From Mytilisepta virgata (Eukaryota > Mollusca > Bivalvia > Mytilida > Mytilidae): DNA of 64,000 bases. Below the pieces are notes generated by a model, which saw only the letters and a program-made list of their open reading frames with translations, did no database searches and was not told the origin of the DNA. Each line of letters opens with the position of its first letter. Position 1 is the stretch's first letter. The translations under genes and the position numbers were made by a program. The stretch covers positions 40,559,135 to 40,623,134 of the forward strand of contig CM051517.1 of the NCBI GenBank assembly GCA_028015205.1, read 5' to 3'. Below, piece by piece: positions 11,598 through 26,500 of the stretch.

Positions 11598-14500
11598 TGT
11601 TCGCGTTTTATCGTCTTATCTTAGGTAAATCAGGGCATATTACTAAGTCCTAAGTTCAACGCGTGAGCTTTATACTATCAATCATTACCTATGTCGTGTT
11701 CGAACTGTAAATATTTATAAAATAAAAATTTTTGATTGTCATTTGATTATCATAAATATGAGGAGACAGAGGAGACAACAGAACAAGAAAGCATGCATAA
11801 AACAACAATAAGACAACAGGAAAAAGTTTGGTTCTTTGAGTAGTTGCAGTGTTATAACTTAACAATAGACAAGAGTATTATTGTGTTATAAAATTAAAAG
11901 GAATAAATATTATAATCGTCAACATTTTTCACGCGTTTACAAAACGCAAGCTAGGGAGAGAGGGTTTCAAAATCAACATTTGTAGCGTACGCTTGAAAAA
12001 TACAATATATAAGGTGACAAAAAGCCAACAAACGGCAAATCACTAGAGCATGTGAACATATGATTCATGCCCGGGACTTGATACATGCATTTTCAAGGGA
12101 TGTAACCATGTCTGTAGATCCTCTTTCCGAGTAGGGAGTGAACGTACGTGGTCGCAGCAACAATGTTAAATAATGTTGATGTACACTTTTTGAGGAGGGG
12201 TTGGGGTTTCCAAAAAGAGTGCTCTTTGTAAACTTGTGAAAATTATTGACAATTATGGATGACCTAAGCTCTGTCCATACTTCTGCATCAAGAAATCTGT
12301 TTCTTCTTCTTTTTTTCAAATAACAGCCGGTGTGTCACTTGAATGGATTTTGATATATGTTGTTGCCTGAACTTTCTTCATTATATCAATTATCTGTATA
12401 TTGAACATATATCGGGATTACAATTTCTGATACTGACCTGCACTTATGAACTTTAAGCTTTATTCCGTTAGGAGCAAACGTCATATTTTTCCAGAATAAT
12501 ATTATATTTATTCTTACCAGTACTTACCTGTAAAAGGCGCAAATGCAACATTTTTTTCGGCGCGAAACTGCTATACCCTTATGGCGCAAAGGTAACATAG
12601 GTAATTTTCAAAATCGGCGCAAATTTCATACGCTTCCTGGGTTGATTCAAAAGAAGAGTGAATTAAAATATAAATATACAACAAAATGGATATCAGGAAA
12701 GGTCAACAATGACATGTCAATCAATCAACGATACCCAACAGACAGAACCCCGGACCAAGAAATACATAAAAGAGCATAGAAAATACAAACATAAACACAA
12801 CAAAGAGCCAGGGTTGTACAGACACTGAACATTGGTGGGGTTTAATCGGTTTTATGGGTTACCCCCCACCCCCAATATCTATTGTGGTCATTTCTTAATC
12901 TTACATGCCTTTTAAACATTACAACGGTTAAAAGTACGGTATGAAATTCCTATTTTTAAATATTTCTAACCAAGCAGAGGCATTAAATTCACATGAAAAT
13001 GAGACAAATCTGTAAATTTCTATACCAGCAACGTAATTATAAACATAAAAACTATAGGACAAAAAATGGATCCAAAATCCCATAATAAATCTCGTTAACA
13101 AAATTTTCTGTTTGAAAAGATAAGAAGTGATGTAGTGGGTAAATTCTTGCAAATTTAAGAAGATTGGGCGAAAATATTTGGTATGTGTCACGTCACATCT
13201 GTGAAGGACAAAGACTGTCATAATTTGTCCGACATTTCACTATAAAATTTTAATAATCTTCTAGTATACATTTTAGAAAAAAATAATTACAGTTGATTTA
13301 TTCAGTGGGATGTACAATCACTATATAGTCTACAACCAATAAAAGGGTTATATTTACATATATAAGTATTGATAATTACACGATCTGGAGTTTAAAAGTG
13401 TATTCACATAGAGTAAAATAATGAGAATATAATGTGAATAATTCCAGATCCTACACATTTTGATATTTGACTATATTACCCATATTTGTTTATATAAAAA
13501 CCCATGTGCAAAGCAATAAAAAATTCTTCATACAGATACGAACATAATTTCAGGGCTGTATTACAGGTTACAATAAACCATTAGATATTATGGGCGCAGC
13601 CATTTTATGAAGATAACATGGTATTCAGAATTAAGAGTATGGCTAATCCTGATTGGTCGTTGTGTGCAGCCGATATTTTTTATTGCTAGACACTTAGTGC
13701 ACTCTGCATTATACCTAGGGCAAAATAATATATTTTCCTTAGCCCTAAAGGATCTGAGAAGTCTGTTCTACGCTGTGACGAGACACGTATTTTTAAGTGC
13801 AGAATTGATAGGCAAGGGAGATAAGTACAAATTGCGTTAAGAAAAGCAACGGGAACCTATATTTTTTTGACTAAAAAATACTGTCCTAATAATTTTTCTT
13901 TAATTCTAGGAAGGTTTCGTTCTAAAAATCAACTTTTTAAAGTCTGTATCTCGAAAAAGGCTACTATTGTCGCCTATGGGGAAATCAATTGTTTTTTGCA
14001 ATCTACAGTTTTCTGACACAGTCACTTGGAACATCTTGTAATATGTTTGAATATGTGTTTTTGCGTTAATGTAGATTTTAGAATCCCCCGGCCCCCCCCC
14101 CCCCCCCAAATGCCTTTGATAAGTAGTAATTTTCGAAACAACTTCCTAATAGAAAAAAAATCAAAAGAATTTACTTTCTTGTTCTCTGTTTAGTTTATTG
14201 TATGTTTTTTATTCTTTTAGTTCTGCAATATCCTTGTTGGATTTGTTTGTAATGTTCCTTTCTCATGACTTTGTCTTTTCCTTTGCGTTTCGATTTTACG
14301 GACTTTTCCAACTGTTTTGTCAATTCGATATTCTTTTGCTGACAATTAAGAAAAGTAAAAGGGGAAGGGATAATTTCTATATTTCAGTTGTCTGTGATAT
14401 CTCCTATTTCATTCGACTTTATAAATACAATCAATAACTGAATCAGTCATGAAATTTTTTGTAGTAAATATGTTATAATTACTTTGAAACAACTTTGTAA

Positions 14501-17500
14501 ACAATATAGATATTTTTAAGAAAATAAAACTTTTATGTGTTTCAAAATTTATAGTAGTCTGAAGTTACAATTACAATTAAGGGCGCATATTTTTGATATA
14601 TTACCTCAAATAACTTTCTAAATGTTCTTAAATAATGTATATTTTCATTTAAAACACCCGCTGTATTTCTGTACTAGTAAAGGAACCCTTTTAACGTACA
14701 TGTACATGTCTTAATTCCACGCCAGAACCAGTATACATATAATTCCGAATAGCATGCTTGATATTATTACTGGATGATTTTGAATTTCAGCTGCAAAACA
14801 CATACGTGTTCATCCACTGTCTCATTATTAGCTTTTGAGATTACTTTTTCGTATTAGGGCCCGTTCACACTACAAAAGTTAATAAGAATTAACTATATAT
14901 CACCAACGAACGAAACAAAATCTCCAGTCCATTTATAATTATGTCAAATGATTGGCTATGGCACGCCGTTCTCGTCAAAAGTATGGGAATAAAATGTGAT
15001 GTAAAATTACACACTCAAAATGTTTATTCCGCACTCAAAATTTCTAATTACACACTCAAAATTTTTATTACACACCAGGAATATATTAATGCACACATTT
15101 GTTTTTATTCCGCACTAGGATTTCAAACATGCACAAGAAATTGCTAAATTGTACATAGAACGCACTCAAAAATCGGAATTACACACTCAAAATTGTGCGC
15201 AATTTTTACGCGCAGAAATCATAAATATTCATGTCCTATGACTAGGTCAACAGATCGTCTTGGTGTTTTCTGCGATTTAGGATTGCACCGGAAGTATTGA
15301 ATTCATTCGTAACTACTCGGCATTGCAAAATAACCATCAAAACATGTCTATCAATGACAATGAAGATCTACAAGATTTCTTTCAATCTTTGTTGAGTGTA
15401 TTCGAAAATACGACAAAACTTTTGAATGTTTCTAGACATGACAAAAATGCTATTGAACATAATGTTCGTAAACTTGTGAGCTGCATTGAAATTCTTTATT
15501 TAATGTGGTCGACACTTCCACCCGCGCTATCTTTTTCCATTCGGAATACAAAAGTTCCGAGTAAACGTTTAAAGCTTTAGAAAAACGCCGATCTACTTAT
15601 GCAAATCATATCCTATGAATATTTATGATTTCTGCGCGTAAAAATTGCGCACAATTTTGAGTGTGTAATTCCGATTTTTGAGTGCGTTCTCTGTACAATT
15701 TAGCAATTTCTTGTGCATGTTTGAAATCCTAGTGCGGAATAAAACAAATGTGTGCATTAATATATTCCTAGTGTGTAATAAAAATTTTGAGTGCGTAATA
15801 AAAATTTTGAGTTTGTAATTAGAAATTTTGAGTGCGGAATAAACATTTTGAGTGTGTAATTTTACATCACATTTATTCCCATACTTTTGACGAGAACGGC
15901 GTGCCATAATTGACTGCTGTTTGCTTAACGTCTAGTGGCAAATATTACATGCACCTTCAGGACGAGAACCAGTTCAAAAATATATCAAATTGCATGTTAA
16001 TTAGAAATGGAGATGGGGTGGGCAAATATGGGAACATATTTTAACTCCCATCGAGTGTTGGGTACGGACAAATAATTTACCCTTATATAGCAACCATTAG
16101 CCTAATCTTTTTCGAATTCTTCAGATAAGATCTTTACCAGACAGGGAACGTGGCATTATGCTAATACGATACCCATTATGGTCCCCAGTCAGGTTTTCCC
16201 CATTATGACAACCCTCCAACGAGACGGTTTTTTCCTTTCCCAATCTTGGGACGTGCTAGGCAGCTCTGCGGTTTAAACTCCTGTTATCAGGTGCCTTGTA
16301 CATGTGTTAATAATGTTTATTTCATATCACAGAAAATTTAGTTGTTTTTATTGGTTAAAACATGGTCATGTGGTATTTATTAATCTGCGTTAAAATGCCA
16401 AGCAGGCATTATCATGATAATGCCCGTGGGCATTACCACACGGTAGTGCCTGCTTGCAATTTAGAGTTACCTTTTTAAAACGCAAACGTGATGCAGCAGT
16501 TGTTAATTAAATTCTAGACATTTCTAGATGAACTTTTGGTTTCAATGAAATAAAAACAATACTTACTCAAATAGTATTGTTGTAATATTATATAACAGGG
16601 TGCCGTTTTTATGTACTTAGTAGGTATGCATATTTCGAATAATAAATTCTTGTCAGTAATGCTTGAAGTAGGAAAAATAGATATGGGGAACTTTCATGAA
16701 TGTACAATATACCATCATACCACCAAAAGTAATGACAGAAACATAAACACATATATCCAGAGGTCATCATGAGGTCTTCGGCATACATGTACTTGTAAGG
16801 AACCCACAGACAGCAGATTTATATTCTTCAATGAAATAAACACAATAGTTGCTTATATAGAGGGCATTATCATGATAAATTGACTGCCCTCGGGACAGAT
16901 ATTGTCTGAAACATTGATAATGCCCTCGCCTGTTGCTCGGGCGTTATCAATGTTTCAGGCAATATCACTGTCCCTTGGGCAGTCAATATATCATGAGAAT
17001 GCCATCTATATAAGCAACTATTGTATAAATATATCAACAAGTTTAAATTCATTGTGACATGATCCCTTTCATACGAGATTATACATAAAAATGGTACTTT
17101 ATGGCAATGTTTGAATTAATATTTAATCCTCATAGATGGATAATATCTGAGGATTTATGTTTTTTGTATTACGCAATAGCTGCTTCATATCACTGTAGTA
17201 TAGTTCCTACACATTTGGATATTCCAATTTTGAACACCTTTTCAATCTTCCAAATGCCGTTATTTTAAATTATATACCCCCCCTTTTTTTTCTTTAAATG
17301 AGCTATTATAAACTATTATGGACTTGAGATAGTTTTTTGGGAATCTGAACTTCAGTATAAGTATCCACCACAAAAGAGATTTGAACATATATTATTTAAT
17401 ATTATGATATTGTAACCGATACTTAAAAATGTTCTGAAGACTTTTAGTAAATTTAAAACATGAAAAAGTTTGATATTTAATAATAATTCCAGATAAGACT

Positions 17501-20500
17501 TTTTCATATTACCTGAAGAGTTATTGTAATAAGATATAACAACAAGAAGCCATTAAGAGATGAGTATTAGTTCTATCTTGGGAATTGACCAGCCTTTATA
17601 ACATTCTACATATTAGGCTGAATAATTGGTTCGATTATTATTTTCAGAACAAAATGATGCAAAAGGCAATCTATTAATTTAACGTAAAGAATCTGATACA
17701 GGTAGATACATTAAACCTGAATCTTGTCGTTACTTCTAATCAATTTTGGAGATTACGAAAATGAGCGGGTATTCTTCAGGGAAAAGATATCGTGACTATG
17801 CCGTTTATTGATTGTTACACATGTATTAGAAAGTGTTTCCGTTATAGAGATCGTAATGATCGACCTTTAAAGATGGTCCTTTATCGCTGTATACGACCTT
17901 TTGTCTTTTATTAATTGTCATTTAATGGAAAAATACCAGATTTTACGTAATTCTATCTGAATTGACCATCATACTAAGAACATTTATATTTCTGTGATAA
18001 AGCATTAAAGGTGTGTTGTAGGAAGTTAATCAGTATCAGAACAACTTTCTTCTTGCAATAAATAAAGATGGAACATTAACAACATATATTCTATTTCAGT
18101 GTCTTCCCATAAACTTTAATCTGTAATTGTGACTTTTACAGCATTAGGTTGTATTCATTAAACCATCGATGAACAATGGGAGATAAAGACTTTAAAATCA
18201 AGAACTGCATTAATTTGTTAAACTATGTGAAATGGTGTGCTTAGATAAGATTTTCAGATGTTTGTACATTTTGTTGAAATTTAATTGCAGTTGATAATTT
18301 TTTTTTAATTCTATCAAAGCATAATCTTGCTAGATTTTGGCTACAATGTTTAGGTCTCATTTTATTTCTCACAATATTTTGACCATCATCATAGCGTTCT
18401 AAAGTCACGTAGTTTAGTCACGGATGTACCTGAGGAAGGTTGATGTCAATGTACAGCTATTGTTTTATACTTTAAAAGGTTTTAAACCTTCCTCTAACTG
18501 AAACATCGCTGTATACACCATAAAATATGATTTTACATTGTAGCTATGATTTCCGATTAAAAAATATATAACTGAGTTAATGTTATCAAGGTTTTAAATA
18601 CAATAATTAACATATCTTACTTACAGATACAAAACTCACCTCGGTTTTGGTTCATGATGTTTTTGACATTTTTCCCCTCCATTATATTTTTTCCACATTT
18701 TTGGCTTTGATTACTGCTGAAACGTACTTCAAAGTGTGTACGCGGTGTAAATGAAAACAACTTGGATATATAGGTCTTCTGCCATTATTATGCACAGAAC
18801 ATGAGGCCATTTGAAGTAATCATTTTACATTTTTTGAAACTGTTTGATTATACTCTTTGTTCTTTGTCCGTTAATTTAATATATGTCTAATATTTTTTGT
18901 ATGTCGTGCCATCGAGATTTCGTAATTTCTCCAATGAGATTCTGGCCCATGTTTCACAAACATTCGTACCAGTACGATCGAGACTGGTTCTTGGACATCA
19001 ATAGAATAAATATACTGAAGACAGGAAATCGGATCACACTCACGAGTAATCAAAGTCACAAGAATGTTTGTGAAACAGGGACCAGGTGCGGAAATTCAGA
19101 CTTTTTAAAGTTTCATGTAGTATGTTTTGTTTCTTTTGTCTTTGTTTGTCCGTTATTTTGATTTATTTATTCGTATGAAATGTCTAAAGGGCAAATTTGT
19201 CTGCTTAAAAAGTTTGGTCATGCTGAAAGAATTATACAGATTAGTTTTTATCCGATTCATCGAATTTGAAACTGTGAAATATTGTCAGATTTTATTGGAC
19301 TAGAATATTAAATACGGGAATTGACAATAAAACTCCAATACGATTCATAATTGTTATGAATTATCATTATAACTGACAAATAGTTGCTATATATTCTAAT
19401 TGTGACCAGTTTTACATGTCAAATCGTTGATCTTTTATAGTTCCATTTCTATTCATTTTAAATGTAAATCGTTTGGAAATCAAATAATAGCAAAATAAAA
19501 TGTAGATATTGAAGTAAAATATTTTGATCAGCGTCATTGAACCTCTGGAACAATGAGCTTATTTCTGTCGTAAGAAGTCTACACTAAGGTTCTTAGATAT
19601 AATAACGACCCCGTGTTCAGTCCTTTGGGGTGTTGTCTCATTGCCGCTTACTCCATATCTATACATTTTCAGACTGTATCACTGTTTTGTAATTGTGTTT
19701 CTACGTAGACACATTTATTCTATTCGAAAACGAAAATGGAGTAATAGGTATATTGTATTGAATAAAACAAATTGATTTCTTTTCAGCTGAAACCCTTCGA
19801 AAACCATTATTTACTGACTCACAGAAGTGTACCAAGCCGCTCCAAACGACACGCATATCACCATACAAAAAGACTAACAACGGATAAAAGAGTGAGCTTC
19901 AAGTTGGTGGAAATATCACGAACAGAGAAAAGAATAAATTAATAATTTATGTGAAGAACCTCTTTAACTGTATCAAAAATACATCTTCAGTTACTGAAGC
20001 AAGTTATGAGAAACCGATTTTATTCAAAATTTTATTTTTGATTTTGTTTTGTTTGTTTTTCATTTTAATGGGCTCGGAATATCACGATGTGCATCAGAAC
20101 TAGTCAAATGTTCTTTGTACATATAATGTACGATAGTTTCTTCAAAAGCACTTTGACAATGTTGTCGTATGTAATTTTCAACGTCTTAGAATACCGCCTA
20201 AATCTTTTTTGATTTTACTGCAAAGGTCATGCTTTCATAAAAACTTCAGACACTTTTCTAAAGTTTGTTTAAATTGTCAGTTGATAAATCCGATGAATCT
20301 AACTCAATACATCTTATTAGTTCTTCATAAAAATACATTCGTAAATTGTATGCACGGAAATTGAATCTAATAAACGGCAATATCATGATTTATGAGATCT
20401 AGTACTGTCACGTGGGATTACTAGACTTCCGTTATGCCTAGCCAAAGCAGCAATCAAAAACTGAGGTTTTAATATGCTTTAATGTCCAAAGACGTGATGT

Positions 20501-23500
20501 CCATTAGAATAAAATCATTTGCATTTGTGACAAAGATAACTGACAGACTAATACCGGTAAAACAAAATCCTATTGTAGAAGAATTGGAAATAAATCCCTA
20601 AAACACTTATTTGGAAATAAACCGTAAATTATCCAAGCATGATTGATTAGGACCTCAGACATAATAAATTGCACAGTAATAAGTGAAAATCCAAATAAAA
20701 AAGATCTCTTCCGTTTAAGGTTAGTTGGGTAGAACAACAACAACACAAAACCAGAACTAAACGTGGATTGATTGATCGGGAAGCTTTTGAAAGATCTTAC
20801 GATGAAGTCAAATTTGATGATCCTTTATGGAAGTCAGAATGGTACCTGGTGAGTTGTAAAACCACATAAAAATGTTATTTATGTATTAGGCAAAGTTATT
20901 CCAAACATAAAATTGAATGGAATGGGACCTGAACGTCAGTAATTCACTCCTCCGCACTTGTAATAGTGCATACGCAATTGTAAAATTGTCGAAACAAAAT
21001 TTAAGCAATTTAAATATCGGCAATTGAAAACAAGCAGCAAAAACATCTATAAGTAACCTTTTGAATTCAGAGAATAGAGTAGAAATCTTTCAACCTTGTA
21101 GAAAACTTGTGTAAAGATAAGATAATATACGACAGAAAAGGTAAAACTAAACTAAATATCACTAAAACATAGAACAAACACAGAAAAGGATAAGACATTA
21201 AGGGACGAGATCAAAAGTTCAATGTCGGATAAAAAACTTAATTCAAATAGTTTGGGGGGGGGGGTAAAAATCACTGCAAGTTTTGTTATCCGACATCGAT
21301 TTTTGAATATGCCTGTATTGGTCAATCAATTTTTCCCAAATTAAGTTAAGAGGGGGGGTGGGGGGGGGGGGGGGGGTCAGTGAAAAAACTATGTGAATTA
21401 AGTTTTTTATCCGACATTGAACTTTTGATCTCGTCCCTACGATATTAGAAGATAAGGAATTCCTTATAAACCCAAAATTTAAAGAGGGGAACCAAAAAAT
21501 AAAAACAAGACAATAAGTAAGAAATAATTTTACTCGAGGAACAAATAAAAATCTTTTACATGCATTCCTGAGCCATACATAAATAAGAATGGAGGTGTAC
21601 ATATAAAACCAGTTTTACCCTACAGAATATTTTGTACAATGTCTGTACCGAGTTGGACAATATTGACTGTCTGTTGTTTCTGTGTTAGTTTTTGTGCTCT
21701 TTTAACAACCCCCACTTTTTCCAAACAAAAACAAAAATGCCAGGGCACCTTAAATTCACATCTATGGTATTTATTATTAAACGTCTGTCGTCTACTTACG
21801 TTTTGTCAAAAAAAGCAGTATGACTGGTATCGAATTGAAAGAATAATGAATTAAAAAAAATACACAAAGCGAAATATATAACACACACAACCGAAAACTG
21901 AAGGAGGAAAAGCAAAGAGATGAAAAAGTTGGTAAATTCAAAGAAGATTAGATATAAAAATAACGATAAAAGCAGCGCAAATTGTACCGTGTTTGTATGA
22001 AAAATGGTTTAAAAAGGATTTAAAAAATTTGGCTAAATCGAAAGTAATTTGTACTAGTAAAAGTACAAGCCTATATAAAACTAGTTCCATGTCAGCCTTT
22101 ATTTTTCTCAGAGAGATACAAGAACAAAGTTAAGTCTTCCTAAGCTTGATTTACACGTCATTCCTGTATGGAATAAAGGTTTTACTGGTAAAGGCGTGGT
22201 GGTTACTGTCCTAGATGATGGTAAGAAGATTTAAGGAAGTACATATGGTCAATTATATCAACATAAAAAGAAGGACTGAGTGATGTTTTATAATAAGTAT
22301 ATTTTTGTACATCGTTGATTTACAAGTTAACGGTCCCACACCCAGTAGGTAAATTGTTATGATATTTGGTATTTTTGGTCAGGAGTCTAACTGCTTAAGG
22401 TTATGGTGTGGCCAATTGTGTAAATGTTGAAGACCACCCATGTTATCAATCTTATCTTTTATTAAATCTGGTTGAACGTTGTCTCATTGATGTATAAACT
22501 TTCATTTACATAATCCAGAATCTCTTTTTGTGTATAAAATTTGGCATTCGAGTTTATATTACTACCACCGATGGAATATTGCTGTTCACAGACTATAAAT
22601 TCTGAGTCTATCAACCTTAAGTAGGCAATGCTTCGCAATTCAAGACGTTTGCTACAGTTACAGTTAAAATCTGATGAGGTAACCTAGAATTTGGCTAGAA
22701 TGTCCAGATTTATTTGTAGTTTTATGCTCGCAATCTTTTGATAATTTTTCAAACCCAGAAAAGCTCTCTTAATGCATAAAATTTGAGTGTTTGATTTCAG
22801 ATACTTGAAAACGTGTAAGAATATATTGAATAGGGAAAGAGAAATTTCCTTTTTTTGTATGTTAATAAAGAAATACAAAGGCTATTTATTTTACATTTTT
22901 TAGGTTTGGAGAAAAATCACACGGATATAGAGGGAAATTATGTAAGTTTCAGTTTTTCCATTGAAAGAAGATACTGTATAATATGTCATTTAGACTCTGG
23001 TATACTACTGAAATATTACATTAACGAAGTTTTTACAATTTTTTCGAAAGTAAAAACATTTGGAAAAACACAGCATGGACAGGGAAGGTACTTACACAAG
23101 ACTAAAAATATCCCATTACGCCATAACACTCACAGGTAAGACCATATTGCGTCTTGAAAGATAAAGATTACTATAAGAATAACCCTTTTCTTGAAAAAAG
23201 ACTTCATTATCTTAAAACCTCTTTCAGGATCCTAAGGCCAGTACTGATTTGAACGACGACGATGATGATCCACAACCTCGATATGACCCAACAAATGAAA
23301 ACAAGTAAGGCCCCTAAATATTATATTTTTTTAACATTTAACGTATTACGCACAGGGTTTATCTTATTATTTTTTTTGCACTATAGATTTTTATCAAATT
23401 ATAAAATGTTTTCATTTTACAATTTAACTCCCCTGTTTCTAACCTCTGCAATTAAGATAATTTTAAACAAATTATTAAACATTTCAATTCTTGAATACCA

Positions 23501-26500
23501 CGAGTTAATTAAAAATACTTAATTCGTGGAAGATTGAAAATTTGTCGAAATGTGATTTCAGTTGTTTTTAGCTTCAATATCTTGAATACTGACAGTAACG
23601 ATGCTATAATCGATGTAAATGGACTTTTCGATACAATTTTAGTATAATTAAATAAGTGAAAAAAAATAAGAAGAAAAAAAACCTAAAACAAAAGGCGAAA
23701 ATAATAACCTCGTGCATTTCAACTTTTGAAATTATAGTATATTACATTGATAAGTTGTCATTATAGCTACTCATTTAATTAATCAATTTTCGGCTTTCGC
23801 CTTTCAGTCATTTCCTCAGTATTTCTGGTTGGTATTTCACCATTTATCTAACATTACTAGTCGAAAAAGACAGGTTTAGTAAACCAAAACTGGCATTATT
23901 TCTCCAGCTCCATTCATTTCATAAGAAGAAACATATCAGAGATGTTCTTAAATGGTAAAATATAAAATCAGATGAGAGACTTTTTTACAATTTACAGACA
24001 TGGAACCCGGTGTGCTGGGGAGATAGCGATGGTAGCTAACAATTCTAAGTGTGGTGTTGGTATTGCATACAATGCTAAAATTGGAGGTAACGCACTAGAT
24101 TTTATTGTACATTTGCGGTTTTTGTGTTTAATAATGTTTAAATTTCTTACTTTATCGACAAAAAATATTTGAATACACAGAACGTATATAGTTTAATAAC
24201 AGCGTTCAGATTAAATAGCAAAAAGGTTATTACAACGTTTCAATGGTATAACTGCAGAGAATAATAGAATTAAAGATAAGAACACATAGAAAAGTAAAAC
24301 AATTGACTTCTTTTAAGGTTTGTGCCCATAGCTCATTTTCGAGAACCCCAGCGCTGTAAACATTTTTTTGGTAATTGTTCCACTATTTCCCGGGTTCCTA
24401 CTATAGATCAATCCTACATCTTTCTTTTACCAATACATGCATTTCAAAAGACCCCTTTCACTTCTGTCACCCTATACTTAACTTTACATGAAAATTTAAG
24501 AAACATTTTTTGGTCTCGCAAGAACGATACAAAAACATGAAATTTCTCCGTAAATTAGGAAAAGATGTGTTCTTTCTCGGATAATGGATCCATTACTTCA
24601 AACAGGTGTCAGAATGTTGGATGGTAAAGTGACAGACAGTACTGAAGCAGAGGCTATTGCCTTCAATCACAGATATGTGGACATTTACAGTGCGAGTTGG
24701 GGTCCAAATGATGACGGGCAGACAGTAGAAGGACCAGGAAAACTAGCTACAAAGGCTTTTGAACTGGGCATTAAAGAGGTATAGTCAAGCATATATTTCT
24801 GTTCAGTTTTCTAACTACCATATTCAACACCACCATGTGGCTGTTTCTATATGTGGTGCATTTATTACGCTTACCTTTAAAACGCGTAACTGAAAAATAA
24901 GAATTGAATTTGTTGATAATACTCCTAATAACGGATGTTACATTTCTGGAGAAGATGATATTATTATTCAACTAAAACGTAGAAAAGTTGACAAAAATAA
25001 AATTTTGTCTACATAATTCCGGTCTTATTATGTGTAAAATCCATAAGGCTGTCCGGTAGTATTAAATAAATTATACCATATAGTTCAAGTACCCTCCCCC
25101 CTTTAAAACATTTTTGTCTAACTTGCGGTTGTATAAAATTACAGAAAATTCATTCGTACAATTTCTTATATTTTCTCTAGGGAAGAGGGGGAAAAGGGGT
25201 TCTTTATGTTTGGGCATCTGGAAATGGTGGTCGTCTTGGTGATAACTGCGACTGTGATGGATATACCGGAAGTATTTACACCATATCAATCAGCAGTGCC
25301 TCTCAAGCTCAACAAACTCCTTGGTATGCCGAGAAATGTGCCTCTACAATAGCCACAACCTATTCCAGTGGTGCCTATGATGACCAAAGAATTGTTAGTA
25401 TTTTTAAACTAGGTTTTAAGAACAATAAAACTTCTTCAACATAAAAAAAATAAACTAATACCATAGTAACTAATTAACAGTTTAATAGTTATTGACATGT
25501 TACAATAGTATTCTTCAAAATTTGTGTGCTTCCCTACTTTTTATTTTCTCACTGATGAGATATATTTCAACCTTTTATTTGTATTGTTTAATTAATATAA
25601 AGAGTAAGTGGCGAGATCAAAAGTTCAATGTAGGATAAACAACTTAATTCAAATAGTTTGGGGGTGGGGTGGGGGGGGGGGGGGGAGTAAAAATCGCTGC
25701 AAGTTTTGTTATCCGACATTCATTTTTGGATATGCCCATATAGGTCAATCAATTTTTCCCAAATTAAGTTTAGAGGGGGGGGGGGGGGGGGTCAGTGAAA
25801 AAACTATGTGAATTAAGTTTTTTTATTCTACATTGAACTTTTGATCTCATCACTAAGACAGGTTTTGTTTTTTTATGTCTTCCATTGTTCCATATATTGG
25901 TTACATTTTTTTCCCAGTAAAAATAGTGTTATGACATGACAACGACTTCATTAGAGAATTGAGTAAGAAGAACCTAATTAGGCAATATTTCAGATTTTTA
26001 ACAAAAAAATTTGCATTCAACTAGAGCATGTTGAAGTGCATTTGAATGTCAAAGTAAAATAATAATAATGTATATGACATTAATATTTCTCGAAATATGC
26101 TGAAAGAATGTGTAAATATATAGAATGCACGTCGATATCGCTGCAAAAATGTCAAATTAAAAAAAGAATCAGAATCCTGTCCCTAAAATTAATCAAAATG
26201 ATATACATGTGTTATTGCCATTATTTTTTGTTTAGTTGGGGTTTAACGCCGTTTTCAGCACATTTCGGCCATTTCGCCAGTTTTTATTGGTGGAGGAAGC
26301 CGGAGTACCCGGAGAGAACCACCGACCTTCGGTAGGAAAATTTGCAATCCTTGTCAATTAAGTTATTGCCATTAAAATTATCGTTTTATTGATACAATTT
26401 ATAAGGGATAACCAAATTCTTTTTTTATACATTGTATATTAAATTGATTACCAAATATAAAGTGAATACAGGCGTCAAAAGGACAAAATAAGCGTAACGT

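Larger units (their letters stand above)
10006..19786 (+). other. PCSK1: PCSK1 intron 1 (9.8 kb)
   Basis: Long first intron. It holds two minisatellite/microsatellite stretches (11.35-11.59 kb), a dispersed repeat (12.7 kb), a large foldback element (14.96-15.91 kb), two palindromes (16.4 and 16.9 kb) and a MITE (18.9 kb). No other exon is supported inside it. Confidence 0.85.

Noticed and set aside
13607..13840. 77-codon plus-strand frame in PCSK1 intron 1
   Set aside because: No family resemblance, no splice context and no repeat support; treated as chance.
15623..15907. Minus-strand open frame of 94 codons
   Set aside because: It is the inverted arm of the foldback element and mirrors the plus-strand frame at 14941-15147.
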